64,000 bases of DNA from Pardosa pseudoannulata (Eukaryota; Arthropoda; Arachnida; Araneae; Lycosidae): assembly GCA_032207245.1 (NCBI GenBank), contig CM063502.1, forward strand, positions 48,787,404-48,851,403, read 5' to 3'. Of the stretch, positions 62,301-63,931 are shown in pieces; position 1 is the first letter of the stretch; each line of letters begins with the position of its first letter. A model generated the notes under the pieces. It saw only the letters and a program-made list of their open reading frames with translations, ran no database searches and was not told the DNA's origin. Position numbers and translations under genes: made by a program.

Positions 62301-63931
62301 CATAATTTTAGTATGCATTCTATAGTATTAATGGTAATAATCACAGGCTCAGATCCTAACTTTGTCCATGGAACATGAATTCGAAGTTCATGAATATGAC
62401 CATTTACAAATGTAAATGGTAACTGCAATTCTTGCTCCAAAACATCAAGTCTTAAATCAAGATTGCTAAAAACAGCATCTCCACCCCATAGAGAAAACTG
62501 AAAGAACAGAATTTAGTAGTGAGAAAAATTCAAAATTCTAATTTTTAATTGATAAATTGTACTCACTTAAATAATATATTACTCAAATTATTTAAACACA
62601 TATTTAAAGTTACTCCTATTCATAATAAAATAAGATTATTATGGTCATAAATATGATTATTATACTCATATCAAAACAATGTATGACAATTTTTTTCTCA
62701 AAAAGGCAAAAACTTATGATTTTTAAAACATATTTACTTTTACTATATACTTTTAAACTTTTCTTCATCCTCATGATTAGGATTTCTTTGTTTCAATAAG
62801 TGCTAATTTTCAAATACCTTGAAAATTTTGTAATTCAAAGCAGATTTCTAACCATAATACTGCTTGTATTAGTACAGTCTAAATCATGAAACAAACTGCA
62901 AGTCTAAGAGAAAAATGCAAAGCAGCACTTAAAATAAAATGTAACTTATATTTCTCCATTTTTTCTTACATATTTCTATTGCTATGAAAACAGCAATAAT
63001 CTAGATTTTTTATTTTATACTCTTATGCAACAAACAAAAAAAATTGTCTTTAACATTTTATTAAATTTTATGGATAGAACTCTATAATCTTTCCAAAAAT
63101 ACTCATTAGTTATGACATGATAAAAGGCCCTGCAGATATATTATGACAATGACAAATTTCGTTGTTGTTGTTGCACATAGTGAAATTCTTGTAATTTATA
63201 TTTATCAACTATTATGTTTAAATTAAACTATTAGGCTTGTATTATAAGTTAAAAAACATTTATTACCAGATTGAAATTATAGATTAATAAAGTAAAGTGT
63301 CTTAACATTACAGTGTTGAAGACTTTCCCATTCTTACCAAAAGTATATATATATATAACTAAAGTAAGTACTGTAAGTAAAAGTACCATGTATATTTTAA
63401 TACATGCTTTTCCAAATATTTTAAAACAACATTAAGAAAAATAACAAAAATAACAACCTGTGTATAGAATTTAGATTATACCCAAAAAGTGATAAGTATT
63501 TTGAAAAAAAAAAATGATTTAAAAATGATTAAATATTACTTATACAACAATATATGCTTTGTTACAAATTATTAAATTTTTATCTTGGACTTAGGCAATC
63601 CCTATTTAATGGCTATTTTATCTAAATACCAACTAATTATAGAATATATATACAAAACTAGTACATTACTACAAATACATAAATTTATTGTGAAAAAATT
63701 ATAAGTGTTAACAAAGATATATTCAGAAAAAAGTTAAAAATTAAAATTTTTTTAACTTAAAATTTCACTCCTATCATAAATATTAGCTTTTAGTAACTCA
63801 AAAAGGAAGACAGTAGCCTTTAAATAACTGTTATAAAAACTTACCTGTGAATCCTCTGGCTTCAAATTCTTTATATATTTATCAACATAATTAAGAATCA
63901 AGGGGGTCAAATATGACTCAAGCTTGAACAT
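4506..63931 (-). CDS. VPS13B: VPS13B (COH1) bridge lipid-transfer protein, 5' three quarters, 43 coding exons
   Basis: This is a split gene; the span includes introns and the exons are listed separately. VPS13 proteins are rod-shaped bridges with a hydrophobic groove that move bulk lipid between membranes at contact sites; VPS13B acts at the Golgi and early endosomes. Joined exons give about 3,062 codons with every intron phase compatible and no in-frame stop. The order follows vertebrate VPS13B: chorein N-terminus (residues 1 to about 120, with LWGGD and HELRIHVPWTKLGSEP), the WGSWAWSF motif near residue 318, the IPPSFFTM and WRYPEPR motifs in the middle, and VAB repeats from about residue 2400 with their family asparagines (CNN, VNH, LNK, HNQ). 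The ATG2_C-like region and PH domain are missing because the window ends inside intron 43. VPS13A, C and D were rejected because the spacing and the motifs after residue 300 fit only VPS13B. Exon edges rest on GT-AG sites and phase, not on transcripts. Confidence 0.96.
4984..5121 (-). CDS. VPS13B: VPS13B exon 42
   Basis: Residues 2886-2931 (138 nt, phase 0-0). KLKSEVQEGMIVITAFPAIC then ILNKTGRELYSAL matches the vertebrate SSMVQQGIQIIQI and IINNTPYQIFYKP, with the repeat asparagine kept. Acceptor TTCAAG|GTT; donor CAA|GTAAGT. The following intron is 84 bp. Confidence 0.93.
5312..5578 (-). mobile_element. SINE-B copy, tRNA-derived, with perfect 12-bp target duplication
   Basis: The minus strand starts with a tRNA-like head: GTCCAGTGGTGTTAGGGTA as A-box region and GGTCCAATCC as B box (about 5575-5517), then a body of about 190 nt. 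It is flanked by identical AAATGTTATCTA at 5300-5311 and 5579-5590. The 3' end in this orientation is a run of about 17 T rather than A, which is odd for a SINE. It is a different family from SINE-A. Confidence 0.82.
5955..6290 (+). pseudogene. Tc1-like transposase relic (N-terminal HTH)
   Basis: The plus strand reads IERGHAVGLKEAGFSNWQIA followed by an in-frame stop and CWQEWMNH, the pattern of the first helix-turn-helix of Tc1 transposases (IERGRIVGLREAGLSYRAIA type). The catalytic domain is gone; only scattered similarity continues. The element boundaries were not resolved. Confidence 0.7.
7959..8153 (-). CDS. VPS13B: VPS13B exon 41
   Basis: Residues 2821-2885 (195 nt, phase 0-0). Starts ENFQFGIKK, matching the vertebrate NFQEAFQIGIYW; the rest is a Ser/Asn-rich, poorly conserved stretch ending VLINMKAMENK. 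Acceptor CATAG|GAA; donor AAG|GTATGT. Confidence 0.9.
8154..8599 (-). other. VPS13B intron 40
   Basis: A 446-bp AT-rich intron; nothing recognised. Confidence 0.8.
8600..8764 (-). CDS. VPS13B: VPS13B exon 40
   Basis: Residues 2766-2820 (165 nt, phase 0-0). LNTLLIDIKPNVMLVNHLQI and WIIPPKAVAMPSN follow the vertebrate VRTLLIELLPWALLINESKW and KIIIPPN. The VAB-repeat asparagine is kept (VNH). Acceptor ATCAG|GTG; donor CAT|GTAAGT. Confidence 0.95.
9042..9270. mobile_element. Foldback MITE candidate, TTAA-flanked
   Basis: The two halves are imperfect inverted copies of about 100 bp each. The left arm begins CCATTTGAGTRC and the right arm ends GNACTCAAATGG, each bordered by TTAA (9038-9041, 9271-9274). 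TTAA flanks are the target duplication of piggyBac elements. No coding capacity. Confidence 0.7.
9529..9603. repeat. (AT)n microsatellite
   Basis: About 37 uninterrupted AT units preceded by a short GATA-like start. Confidence 0.97.
9946..9988 (+). repeat. SINE-A tail fragment
   Basis: GTATAGCAAAACAGTAGAT and GTGCTCCAAACC match the 3' end of SINE-A, here in plus orientation. Confidence 0.6.
10581..10686 (-). CDS. VPS13B: VPS13B exon 39
   Basis: Residues 2730-2765 (106 nt, phase 2 to 0). Contains ICQPVTFLDTLYPCFEIQDN and NGACPSIK; the last residues line up with the vertebrate WDSPMRVKL that precedes exon 40. Found by phase and splice sites (CTTCAG|GAT; AAG|GTAAAT); homology of the first half is weak. 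Confidence 0.8.
11136..12639 (-). mobile_element. Complete Tc1-type DNA transposon
   Basis: A 1,504-bp element bounded by inverted ends: left CACTCATGTCCATAAATTAA, right arm reverse complement CACTCATGTCTATAAATTAT. TA dinucleotides on both sides (11134-11135 and 12640-12641) are the target duplication typical of Tc1/mariner. It encodes an uninterrupted transposase on the minus strand. It is clearly richer in G and C than the intron and shows little decay, so the insertion is recent compared with the other transposons here. Confidence 0.95.
11361..12389 (-). CDS. Tc1-family transposase, apparently intact
   Basis: 342 residues from MAQRKHLEDF, the usual length for the family. An upstream in-frame ATG at 12437 would add 16 residues unlike the family, so I prefer the internal start. 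N-terminal paired HTH domains bind the inverted repeats: RLECGRTQLEVSKELGIAQS (about residues 14-33) and the second HTH with LYRRLGNIGLYARRPV. A DDE catalytic domain follows: D in FSDESRF, D in MHDNARPH and E in NPIEHVW, with 34 residues between the last two (DD34E, the Tc1 signature). It would cut and paste its own element at TA sites. It lies inside VPS13B intron 38, on the same strand as the gene. Similar transposases are, to my memory, common in spider genomes; no search was run. Confidence 0.93.
   Translation of the reverse strand: MAQRKHLEDFLCGRIIGRLECGRTQLEVSKELGIAQSVISRLWQRFKHDGNVSRCYSTGCPRVTMPNDDRYLAVTAKRNRRSTASDLSHQLSSATGTTVSRQTLYRRLGNIGLYARRPVRCVPLTTTHCRMRLCWAREHALWTPQQWSCVMFSDESRFSLHSDSHWIFIWRAPGTCYHQENTIERHRYGGAGWLVWGGIILGSRTDLHVQSVTMTGHIYRDVILEQHVRLFQGAMGPEFLYMHDNARPHRANIVDECLQSEDITHMDWPAYSPYLNPIEHVWDMLGRRIAACQPPPNCLSELRRALLDEWCNFPQDQIDNLILSMRRRCNACIASSGRHTPY
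13040..13730 (+). pseudogene. mariner transposase fossil 1
   Basis: The plus strand shows VMAMIIWNNQVFNFFNILEK then GTTNTGIYYAPLLQHLNSTI, matching the catalytic core of mariner transposases (VMATVFWDSQGILLIDYLEKG type). Later PHLVLSEHYLFPNMKKL and FSSIDEGIF follow in shifted frames. Several stops and frameshifts; no terminal repeats resolved. Non-functional. Confidence 0.85.
13853..14000 (-). CDS. VPS13B: VPS13B exon 38
   Basis: Residues 2681-2730 (148 nt, phase 1 to 2). ISLNPVVLSVCDLSQITLSS leads to KLWPYCFLE, matching the vertebrate LQPIWPYNKK. Acceptor TTTCAG|AAA; donor AAAG|GTGATG. Confidence 0.88.
14001..14665 (-). other. VPS13B intron 37
   Basis: A 665-bp AT-rich intron; nothing recognised. 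Confidence 0.75.
14666..14849 (-). CDS. VPS13B: VPS13B exon 37
   Basis: Residues 2620-2681 (184 nt, exit phase 1). VFVCPLFMLRSNLPLPLSVD matches vertebrate VFSPLFIMRSHLPDPIIIH; then LIGKGHEVKLLEGLEWDHKI against IPGKGQEKPLQNIEPDLVHH. Acceptor TTAAG|GTA; donor GCTG|GTAAAT. Confidence 0.95.
14930..15010 (-). CDS. VPS13B: VPS13B exon 36 (81 nt)
   Basis: Residues 2593-2619 (phase 0-0). IPWKKSYQNVWCQVAHQKLD matches the vertebrate VPSSNSSIIYVWCTVLTLEP strand. The next intron is 80 bp, the shortest in the gene. Acceptor TTAG|ATT; donor GCA|GTAAGT. Confidence 0.9.
15011..16755 (-). other. VPS13B intron 35
   Basis: A 1.7 kb AT-rich intron with no repeat family or coding signal that I recognise. Confidence 0.7.
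16756..17016 (-). CDS. VPS13B: VPS13B exon 35
   Basis: Residues 2506-2592 (261 nt, phase 0-0). VIIDGQLIVHSELSFPIQLK parallels the vertebrate IIICGRQIICSYLSQSIELK strand. Ends WSEEISFNDNKLIK. Acceptor TTTTAG|GTG; donor AAG|GTACTT. Confidence 0.92.
17017..18030 (-). other. VPS13B intron 34
   Basis: A 1.0 kb intron. It contains a 28-nt T run (17470-17497); read on the minus strand this is a poly-A tail preceded by AATAAA (17516-17511), as at the 3' end of a retroposed transcript. Confidence 0.7.
17470..17560 (-). repeat. Possible retroposed mRNA 3' end
   Basis: On the minus strand, GCAATAAAGTTTTATTTCCTC is followed by 28 A. A polyadenylation hexamer about 15 nt before a pure A tail suggests a processed retrocopy. 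The body upstream shows no coding similarity and no target duplication was found. Confidence 0.45.
18031..18174 (-). CDS. VPS13B: VPS13B exon 34
   Basis: Residues 2458-2505 (144 nt, phase 0-0). CFGSSRWKWSQEFSIDKIG and LIVKVKKLSNLQKQ match the vertebrate GWGNWRWSEPFSVDHAG and LIIKVQQLNGVQKQ. Acceptor TTTAG|ATG; donor CAG|GTAATT. Confidence 0.95.
18175..20651 (-). other. VPS13B intron 33
   Basis: A 2.5 kb AT-rich intron. At 19703-19760 a run of T is framed by AAAGCAGTAC and GTACTGCTTT, a small inverted repeat. Nothing else recognised. Confidence 0.7.
20652..20729 (-). CDS. VPS13B: VPS13B exon 33 (78 nt)
   Basis: Residues 2432-2457 (phase 0-0). Starts VDTEEYLILSPLKMHAYSWW, against vertebrate VDTDENILLASLHSHQYSWR. 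The intron before it is 86 bp. Acceptor AATAG|GTT; donor CAG|GTAAAT. Confidence 0.95.
20816..20917 (-). CDS. VPS13B: VPS13B exon 32, start of VAB repeats
   Basis: Residues 2398-2431 (102 nt, phase 0-0). LPNYYLICNNIQECIRFGQ matches the vertebrate FSHFVICNDTQETLRFGQ, including the asparagine typical of each VAB repeat. The VAB region recruits organelle-specific adaptors. Acceptor TTTCAG|GAT; donor CAA|GTATGT. Confidence 0.95.
21000..21297. mobile_element. MITE candidate with inverted ends
   Basis: The left end reads AACAGCTGTATTCACCAACA and the reverse complement of the right end reads AATTGCTGTGTTCACCAAAC, about 20 bp of matching inverted terminus with a few changes. No coding content. The superfamily is unclear. 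Confidence 0.5.
22391..22450. repeat. (CA)n(TA)n microsatellite
   Basis: Roughly 23 CA units followed by a few TA units. Confidence 0.97.
22971..23024. repeat. (AC)n(AT)n microsatellite
   Basis: About 19 AC units followed by AT units, 70 bp from the donor of exon 31. Confidence 0.97.
23095..23196 (-). CDS. VPS13B: VPS13B exon 31
   Basis: Residues 2364-2397 (102 nt, phase 0-0). GPVYDLDLLLHPCFFRITQS corresponds to the vertebrate SSDVVEKLLDCTVIVDSVFV strand. Acceptor TCTAG|GGG; donor AAA|GTAAGT. Confidence 0.9.
23197..24614 (-). other. VPS13B intron 30
   Basis: A 1.4 kb AT-rich intron containing the perfect 29-bp hairpin at 24040-24109. Confidence 0.75.
24040..24109. repeat. Perfect 29-bp inverted repeat (hairpin)
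   Basis: Arms 24040-24068 and 24081-24109 are exact reverse complements, separated by a 12-nt AT-rich loop. The arms are mixed sequence (for example GTTACATTCTGTAGG), not simple AT, so chance is unlikely. Transcribed on either strand it would fold into a 29-bp stem. Confidence 0.92.
24615..24728 (-). CDS. VPS13B: VPS13B exon 30
   Basis: Residues 2326-2363 (114 nt, phase 0-0). CEVLEYKNLTMLPLISPVDI corresponds to the vertebrate CKLLECRNVTMQSVVKPF block. Acceptor TGTAG|TGT; donor AAG|GTAGGT. Confidence 0.92.
24920..25900 (-). pseudogene. mariner transposase fossil 2 (HTH_48/SETMAR-like)
   Basis: The minus strand runs from a paired-type HTH (ECLQHLQLAFGNKASFHATI, then RGQSSLLDKEHTGSIMSAIV) to KLGYSSVSHNLTEI, the catalytic start KLITGEETYMLCFDCLTHQI, and a tail with WLFFNLKKNLCDHHFHSEE. 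This order is that of mariner transposases related to the SETMAR domain. Stops and frameshifts occur throughout; a residual open stretch of 96 codons remains at 25384-25674. Lies in VPS13B intron 29. Confidence 0.85.
26378..26505 (-). CDS. VPS13B: VPS13B exon 29
   Basis: Residues 2283-2325 (128 nt, exit phase 0). DTPSLYPFEYDEESLQNQEF and ALLSFINPSFSC align with the vertebrate PSELEYMIVSFREPHMYL region. Acceptor TTACAG|GTG; donor TCT|GTAAGT. Confidence 0.9.
26506..27785 (-). other. VPS13B intron 28
   Basis: A 1.3 kb AT-rich intron; nothing recognised. Confidence 0.75.
27786..27955 (-). CDS. VPS13B: VPS13B exon 28
   Basis: Residues 2226-2283 (170 nt, phase 2 to 1). ESPCLSPLALAACMSIDSCF matches the vertebrate CDPLVTPTALAACTRVDSCF. 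Preceded by a run of Asp. Acceptor AATAG|TGA; donor AGAG|GTAAGT. Confidence 0.93.
27956..28924 (-). other. VPS13B intron 27
   Basis: A 970-bp AT-rich intron; nothing recognised beyond short T-rich runs. Confidence 0.75.
28925..29097 (-). CDS. VPS13B: VPS13B exon 27
   Basis: Residues 2169-2226 (173 nt, exit phase 2). VLTCYLQYWNSAQQEY and LLAVSDKWRVLLDCKS match the vertebrate LQIPCSLEYWDELQ and LVSSDLWRIVLNSS. The donor was set at CAT|GTAATT rather than an upstream GT because only phase 2 joins the next exon in frame. Confidence 0.9.
29098..29901 (-). other. VPS13B intron 26
   Basis: An 800-bp AT-rich intron; nothing recognised. Confidence 0.75.
29902..30071 (-). CDS. VPS13B: VPS13B exon 26, WRYPEPR motif
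   Basis: Residues 2112-2168 (170 nt, exit phase 0). MTWRYPEPRALTKIEVSPVP is almost identical to the vertebrate VMWRYPEPRVLTLVRITPVP. It sits alone between a 3.3 kb and a 0.8 kb intron. Acceptor AACAG|AAG; donor CAA|GTATAG. Confidence 0.94.
30690..31840 (+). pseudogene. LINE reverse transcriptase fossil
   Basis: The plus strand shows, in order and across several frames: AIGNLKINKEAVPD (fingers), FIDFQVVYDNIERLGLQKTF (palm, A box), DFDVPKKIIYLVKL, LFNAVLERVIRN, then YAANIDIIAKF where the catalytic YADD box has decayed. After that come KLEINEGKNE and, past a long A run, ILYKTLIRPVLIYIPETYV, the conserved region downstream of RT in many arthropod non-LTR elements. Many stops; no endonuclease domain found. 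Opposite strand to VPS13B. Confidence 0.85.
31711..31753. repeat. Long poly-A run inside LINE fossil
   Basis: An uninterrupted A run of about 43 nt splits the LINE fossil between CTTATCT and CACATAAG. It may be an expanded A-rich site or an assembly artefact. Confidence 0.9.
33360..33510 (-). CDS. VPS13B: VPS13B exon 25
   Basis: Residues 2062-2112 (151 nt, exit phase 1). Contains VERFKSILTVNEKPDSN, the basic cluster SETKKRRHWIDDLRK and GSFQFIQAC. Acceptor TTACAG|AAA; donor TGTG|GTAAAG. Confidence 0.87.
33650..33829 (-). mobile_element. SINE-A copy, best preserved
   Basis: A 180-bp element flanked by a perfect 12-bp duplication ATTGAAGAATTA (33638-33649 and 33830-33841). The minus strand starts GCCAAATGATGGCCGATTGG, with A box TGGCCGATTGGTTA (33820-33807) and a B box altered to GGTTTGAATACC; the body ends CACTCCAAACCAAACTTAAA. 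Best reference for the family in this window. Confidence 0.93.
34257..34415 (+). mobile_element. SINE-A copy, diverged, plus orientation
   Basis: Starts GATGGCATAATGGGCAAA, has a B-box remnant GGTTTAGTTCCC near 34312, and ends GTACTTCAAACCAAACTC. Internal sequence is strongly diverged. Confidence 0.7.
35159..35400 (-). CDS. VPS13B: VPS13B exon 24
   Basis: Residues 1981-2061 (242 nt, exit phase 0). Contains FDLTMDMTGFTLQMYNFNQI and LKLNHFIYKIQEQFQ. Acceptor TTGCAG|ATG; donor CAG|GTATTC. Confidence 0.9.
35483..35809 (-). CDS. VPS13B: VPS13B exon 23
   Basis: Residues 1872-1981 (327 nt, phase 1-1). Contains SIKVYVERPVKLNC, a Ser/Glu-rich linker, and SGFSSELNILKFFKNVHLFS. The donor AAAG|GTTTAA is a poor match to consensus, but phase and the following exon agree. 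Separated from exon 24 by only 82 bp. Confidence 0.86.
35810..37031 (-). other. VPS13B intron 22
   Basis: A 1.2 kb AT-rich intron; nothing recognised. Confidence 0.75.
37032..37172 (-). CDS. VPS13B: VPS13B exon 22
   Basis: Residues 1825-1872 (141 nt, phase 1-1). KPGEPNAKTGIPPSFFTMSC is nearly identical to the vertebrate AGEPHPDTGIPPSFLTIK block. Acceptor TTCCAG|AAC; donor CCAG|GTTAGT. Confidence 0.95.
37173..37705 (-). other. VPS13B intron 21
   Basis: A 533-bp AT-rich intron; nothing recognised. Confidence 0.75.
37706..38390 (-). CDS. VPS13B: VPS13B exon 21
   Basis: Residues 1597-1825 (685 nt, exit phase 1). Contains VLVTASTVSIMFYYHE, HPFLCVYITQPHSYVKC and KFESSCFDFQLCGSPSDYIV, three blocks that run in the same order in vertebrate VPS13B (VLVTGSRISVMIY, QPFLYVYISQPN, KFEISCYDV). 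A Ser/Asn-rich linker separates the first and second. Acceptor TTTCAG|AAA; donor GAAA|GTAAGA. Confidence 0.95.
38740..38842. repeat. Compound AT/AC microsatellite
   Basis: Alternating blocks of AT and AC units. They create a spurious low-complexity open frame on the minus strand. Confidence 0.95.
39108..39262 (-). mobile_element. SINE-A copy, diverged
   Basis: The plus strand reads TTCAGATCACTATGGCTAAT, GCAATATGAGAGATAATTAG and TGAGATTTCAATCCACAGAC, a degraded version of the SINE-A layout including the B-box region. Confidence 0.72.
39425..39590 (+). mobile_element. SINE-A copy, diverged, plus orientation
   Basis: A B box GGTTCAAATCC at 39469-39479, the conserved GCATGGATATTCATAGCCAT and ATTCAGAATCTGCTTTAAGC, and the end AGCATTTCAAACC, all in plus orientation. 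It lies 165 bp from an opposite copy. Confidence 0.78.
40147..40210. repeat. (CT)n(AC)n(AT)n microsatellite
   Basis: Three adjoining dinucleotide blocks. Confidence 0.95.
40374..40451. repeat. (AT)n microsatellite
   Basis: About 38 AT units. Confidence 0.97.
41734..41963 (-). CDS. VPS13B: VPS13B exon 20
   Basis: Residues 1520-1596 (230 nt, exit phase 0). Contains MLWNKSTKKDLVLHHPLTMG and PLNIRIAVAPAIVCENP. Acceptor TTTCAG|GAA; donor GGG|GTAAGT. Confidence 0.9.
41964..42715 (-). other. VPS13B intron 19
   Basis: A 752-bp AT-rich intron; nothing recognised. Confidence 0.75.
42716..43440 (-). CDS. VPS13B: VPS13B exon 19 (longest, 725 nt)
   Basis: Residues 1278-1520 (phase 2 to 1). Contains WHPGPFEGVVLSC, a Ser-rich linker with EGREYISEIDIKVKSFDLIL, and PLPRIVLDAEVYNAAM. 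Acceptor TTTAG|GAA; donor CTC|GTAAGT. A long open exon in an otherwise finely split gene. Confidence 0.92.
43441..44197 (-). other. VPS13B intron 18
   Basis: A 757-bp AT-rich intron; nothing recognised. Confidence 0.75.
44198..44312 (-). CDS. VPS13B: VPS13B exon 18
   Basis: Residues 1240-1278 (115 nt, phase 1 to 2). Contains FEVEEIISSLDIQGVYSKLK and LTSLSANCF. Too small to stand out as an open frame; found from acceptor TTGTAG|ATT, donor CAT|GTGAGT and phase continuity with both neighbours. Confidence 0.85.
44313..45953 (-). other. VPS13B intron 17
   Basis: A 1.6 kb intron; apart from mariner fossil 3 nothing was recognised. Confidence 0.75.
44700..45216 (+). pseudogene. mariner transposase fossil 3
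   Basis: The plus strand reads FYISVLRHLRRYIMKVNVNF, then the catalytic HDNA region as IFIMTMHQFTPPKIQHSVQL in a shifted frame, FCVVFKLKMKQKRWHFTTIS, and the typical C-terminal GDYFEQGG at about 45183-45206. The catalytic residues are lost and frames are broken. Lies in VPS13B intron 17, opposite strand to the gene. Confidence 0.82.
45954..46263 (-). CDS. VPS13B: VPS13B exon 17
   Basis: Residues 1137-1240 (310 nt, exit phase 1). Starts TILLADCIKSSFVFPSFAEK, has a low-conservation linker (PDTPESSSINPDVYIQ), then LWSQLTLSKFSITMFGKLLP. Acceptor TTACAG|ACT; donor GAAA|GTAAGT. Confidence 0.88.
46264..47404 (-). other. VPS13B intron 16
   Basis: A 1.1 kb AT-rich intron with a short TA/CA repeat (46436-46468). 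An 80-codon open stretch at 46852-47094 on the plus strand has no family likeness and is treated as chance. Confidence 0.7.
47405..47616 (-). CDS. VPS13B: VPS13B exon 16
   Basis: Residues 1066-1136 (212 nt, exit phase 0). Contains FPWNLQIDSFSAYAINKE and MDSKFLGINLSAFQ, the alternating-strand pattern of VPS13 groove repeats. Acceptor TTATAG|GCC; donor CAG|GTAAGT. Confidence 0.88.
47617..47928 (-). other. VPS13B intron 15
   Basis: A 312-bp AT-rich intron; nothing recognised. Confidence 0.75.
47929..48166 (-). CDS. VPS13B: VPS13B exon 15
   Basis: Residues 987-1066 (238 nt, exit phase 1). Contains VEIGSMCGLLPHSSWCFDHI and AFNGCLNQAFVVSFPMLKM. Acceptor ATTCAG|GTT; donor AAAG|GTATTT. Intron to exon 14 is 119 bp. 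Confidence 0.88.
48286..48449 (-). CDS. VPS13B: VPS13B exon 14
   Basis: Residues 932-986 (164 nt, exit phase 0). Ser/Thr-rich start (GSTCSSITQDASVSQTLTKS), then QKFHKKLEDILFKHSELLSH. This is the variable mid-protein region where homology is weaker, but phases and splice sites fit (TTAAG|ATG; GAA|GTGAGT). Confidence 0.82.
48450..51048 (-). other. VPS13B intron 13
   Basis: A 2.6 kb intron. The block near 50030-50520 has short open stretches on the minus strand that may be decayed transposon coding sequence, but I could not name a family. Nothing else recognised. Confidence 0.65.
51049..51201 (-). CDS. VPS13B: VPS13B exon 13
   Basis: Residues 881-932 (153 nt, phase 1-1). SPLFVLHISGSTFCLEPAFL parallels the vertebrate GAVLLCSIQGLTVNIDP segment. 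Acceptor TTACAG|TGT; donor GAAG|GTAAGT. Confidence 0.88.
51202..51999 (-). other. VPS13B intron 12
   Basis: An 800-bp AT-rich intron; nothing recognised. Confidence 0.75.
52000..52152 (-). CDS. VPS13B: VPS13B exon 12
   Basis: Residues 830-881 (153 nt, phase 1-1). Contains NLSVLFHAPELTHSVHKG and MTDNVRGDRLKLNFLRFVLQ. Acceptor TTGCAG|AAA; donor GTG|GTAAAT. Separated from exon 11 by 114 bp. Confidence 0.87.
52267..52383 (-). CDS. VPS13B: VPS13B exon 11
   Basis: Residues 791-830 (117 nt, phase 1-1). IFGEVCNIRCSFLQSDK fits the vertebrate LEGSIQNVELKFCSTS strand. Acceptor CATAG|GTC; donor CAAA|GTAATA. Confidence 0.87.
52384..52701 (-). other. VPS13B intron 10
   Basis: A 318-bp AT-rich intron; nothing recognised. 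Confidence 0.75.
52702..52999 (-). CDS. VPS13B: VPS13B exon 10
   Basis: Residues 692-791 (298 nt, exit phase 1). Contains LFGLEMSLQ at the start and AAISIYHSWTIKF, parallel to the vertebrate LLQAIYQSWSHI segment. Acceptor TTTCAG|TTG; donor CAG|GTAAGA. Confidence 0.9.
53000..53938 (-). other. VPS13B intron 9
   Basis: A 939-bp AT-rich intron; nothing recognised. Confidence 0.75.
53939..54121 (-). CDS. VPS13B: VPS13B exon 9
   Basis: Residues 631-691 (183 nt, phase 0-0). SVPMYPSRLVTIANSN followed by LLHHCYDS matches the vertebrate HSVPMYAEQLVHVVSSL and LLHYCYVH block. Acceptor GTTAG|AAA; donor AAG|GTATGT. Confidence 0.92.
54385..54551 (-). CDS. VPS13B: VPS13B exon 8
   Basis: Residues 575-630 (167 nt, exit phase 0). 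LEEFVPSRQYHLTLFKP matches the vertebrate LEEYIPTRHTSVTL block. A Lys/Ser-rich tail (SSSSKQETKKGKK) follows before the donor AAG|GTATAT. Confidence 0.92.
54552..55558 (-). other. VPS13B intron 7
   Basis: A 1.0 kb AT-rich intron. A short inverted pair around 55232-55268 (CTTTTTGTCATATGACATAC and AATGACAAAAAG) is the only structure seen. Confidence 0.7.
55559..55735 (-). CDS. VPS13B: VPS13B exon 7
   Basis: Residues 516-575 (177 nt, phase 1 to 1). LVFGPLCIDVTSSFVHRISK corresponds to the vertebrate LVIGPLDFRLDSSAVHRILK block. Acceptor TTTAG|ATC; donor TCAA|GTAAGT. Confidence 0.93.
55736..57891 (-). other. VPS13B intron 6
   Basis: A 2.2 kb intron containing the TTAA-flanked MITE (56461-56780) and a poly-A run with GA-rich tail (57000-57040). 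Confidence 0.75.
56461..56780. mobile_element. piggyBac-like MITE candidate
   Basis: A 320-bp block, visibly richer in G and C than its surroundings, flanked by TTAA on both sides (56457-56460 and 56781-56784). The left end CCCACTGAACGG and the reverse complement of the right end CCCATCCACCGG form short inverted termini starting CCCA. TTAA duplications and C-rich ends are the hallmark of piggyBac. It has no transposase, so it would be a non-autonomous copy. Confidence 0.72.
57892..58123 (-). CDS. VPS13B: VPS13B exon 6
   Basis: Residues 439-516 (232 nt, exit phase 1). SSLFDPLAPENCGQTRKY and FPAFAFDYLYELEIPDEW parallel the NSLFDYRSPENNGTRAE and FGAFYMDYLY segments of the vertebrate protein. 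Acceptor TTTAG|AGA; donor TTG|GTAGGT. Confidence 0.92.
58124..58635 (-). other. VPS13B intron 5
   Basis: A 512-bp intron whose 3' part is the microsatellite at 58462-58574, ending about 60 bp upstream of the exon 5 donor in plus coordinates. Confidence 0.8.
58462..58574. repeat. (TATG)n(AT)n(AG)n microsatellite
   Basis: Three contiguous simple blocks: TATG-type tetranucleotides, about 22 AT units, then about 15 AG units. Responsible for overlapping low-complexity open frames that are not genes. Confidence 0.97.
58636..58848 (-). CDS. VPS13B: VPS13B exon 5
   Basis: Residues 368-438 (213 nt, phase 0-0). It contains GSPKCVFVPLMILHFYGC, one of the repeated beta-strand units of the groove. Acceptor ATTAG|CAA; donor GAA|GTAAAT. 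Separated from exon 4 by a 142-bp intron. Confidence 0.9.
58991..59169 (-). CDS. VPS13B: VPS13B exon 4, WGSWAWSF motif
   Basis: Residues 308-367 (179 nt). It contains EESWGSWAWSFIPEVPIW, matching the invariant WVSWAWSFVP block of VPS13B. The acceptor I chose (CATGAAG|ATT, AG at 59171-59170) keeps phase but has only a modest pyrimidine tract, so the 5' edge could be off by a few codons. Donor AAG|GTAAGT. Confidence 0.85.
59170..60573 (-). other. VPS13B intron 3
   Basis: A 1.4 kb intron with a 33-nt T run (59342-59374), a CA repeat (59559-59577) and the tRNA-Met-derived SINE (59593-59942). Confidence 0.75.
59593..59942 (-). mobile_element. SINE-C copy, tRNA-Met-like head
   Basis: The minus strand opens AGCTCAGTCAGCAAAGGCAG (A box), then an anticodon arm with loop CTCATAA (CAT, elongator Met-like), then TGTGAGTTC leading into a degraded B box. 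A 250-bp unique body follows towards lower coordinates. The D and anticodon arms are recognisable, but the T arm is broken by an insertion, so it is not a functional tRNA. Boundaries are approximate. Confidence 0.72.
60574..60874 (-). CDS. VPS13B: VPS13B exon 3
   Basis: Residues 208-308 (301 nt; enters at phase 0, leaves at phase 1). It carries ASGKIETYQDPLLYRC and TDQQLPMFLRLLYLCVAL, both close to vertebrate VPS13B. The end is acidic and Glu-rich. Donor CAG|GTTGGT. Confidence 0.93.
60875..61963 (-). other. VPS13B intron 2
   Basis: A 1.1 kb intron; apart from the SINE-A copy at 60969-61125 nothing was recognised. Confidence 0.75.
60969..61125 (-). mobile_element. SINE-A copy, diverged
   Basis: The plus strand reads GGCTAGGAGTGCTAAAG, CAAGGGCTAATGACTGGGAC and CCTACTGCTTAACGTGAATT, matching SINE-A in order; the tRNA head is badly decayed. 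Confidence 0.75.
61964..62497 (-). CDS. VPS13B: VPS13B exon 2, chorein N domain
   Basis: Residues 30-207 (534 nt, phase 0 on both sides). It opens FSLWGGDAVFSNLDLRLDVL and contains HELRIHVPWTKLGSEP, PPGYVQSLI and LILKYVEDDVVLS, the chorein signature that forms the end of the lipid groove facing the donor membrane. Acceptor TTTCAG; donor AAG|GTGAGT. This is the strongest family match in the window. Confidence 0.95.
62498..63844 (-). other. VPS13B intron 1 (within coding sequence)
   Basis: A 1.3 kb AT-rich intron; nothing recognised. Confidence 0.75.
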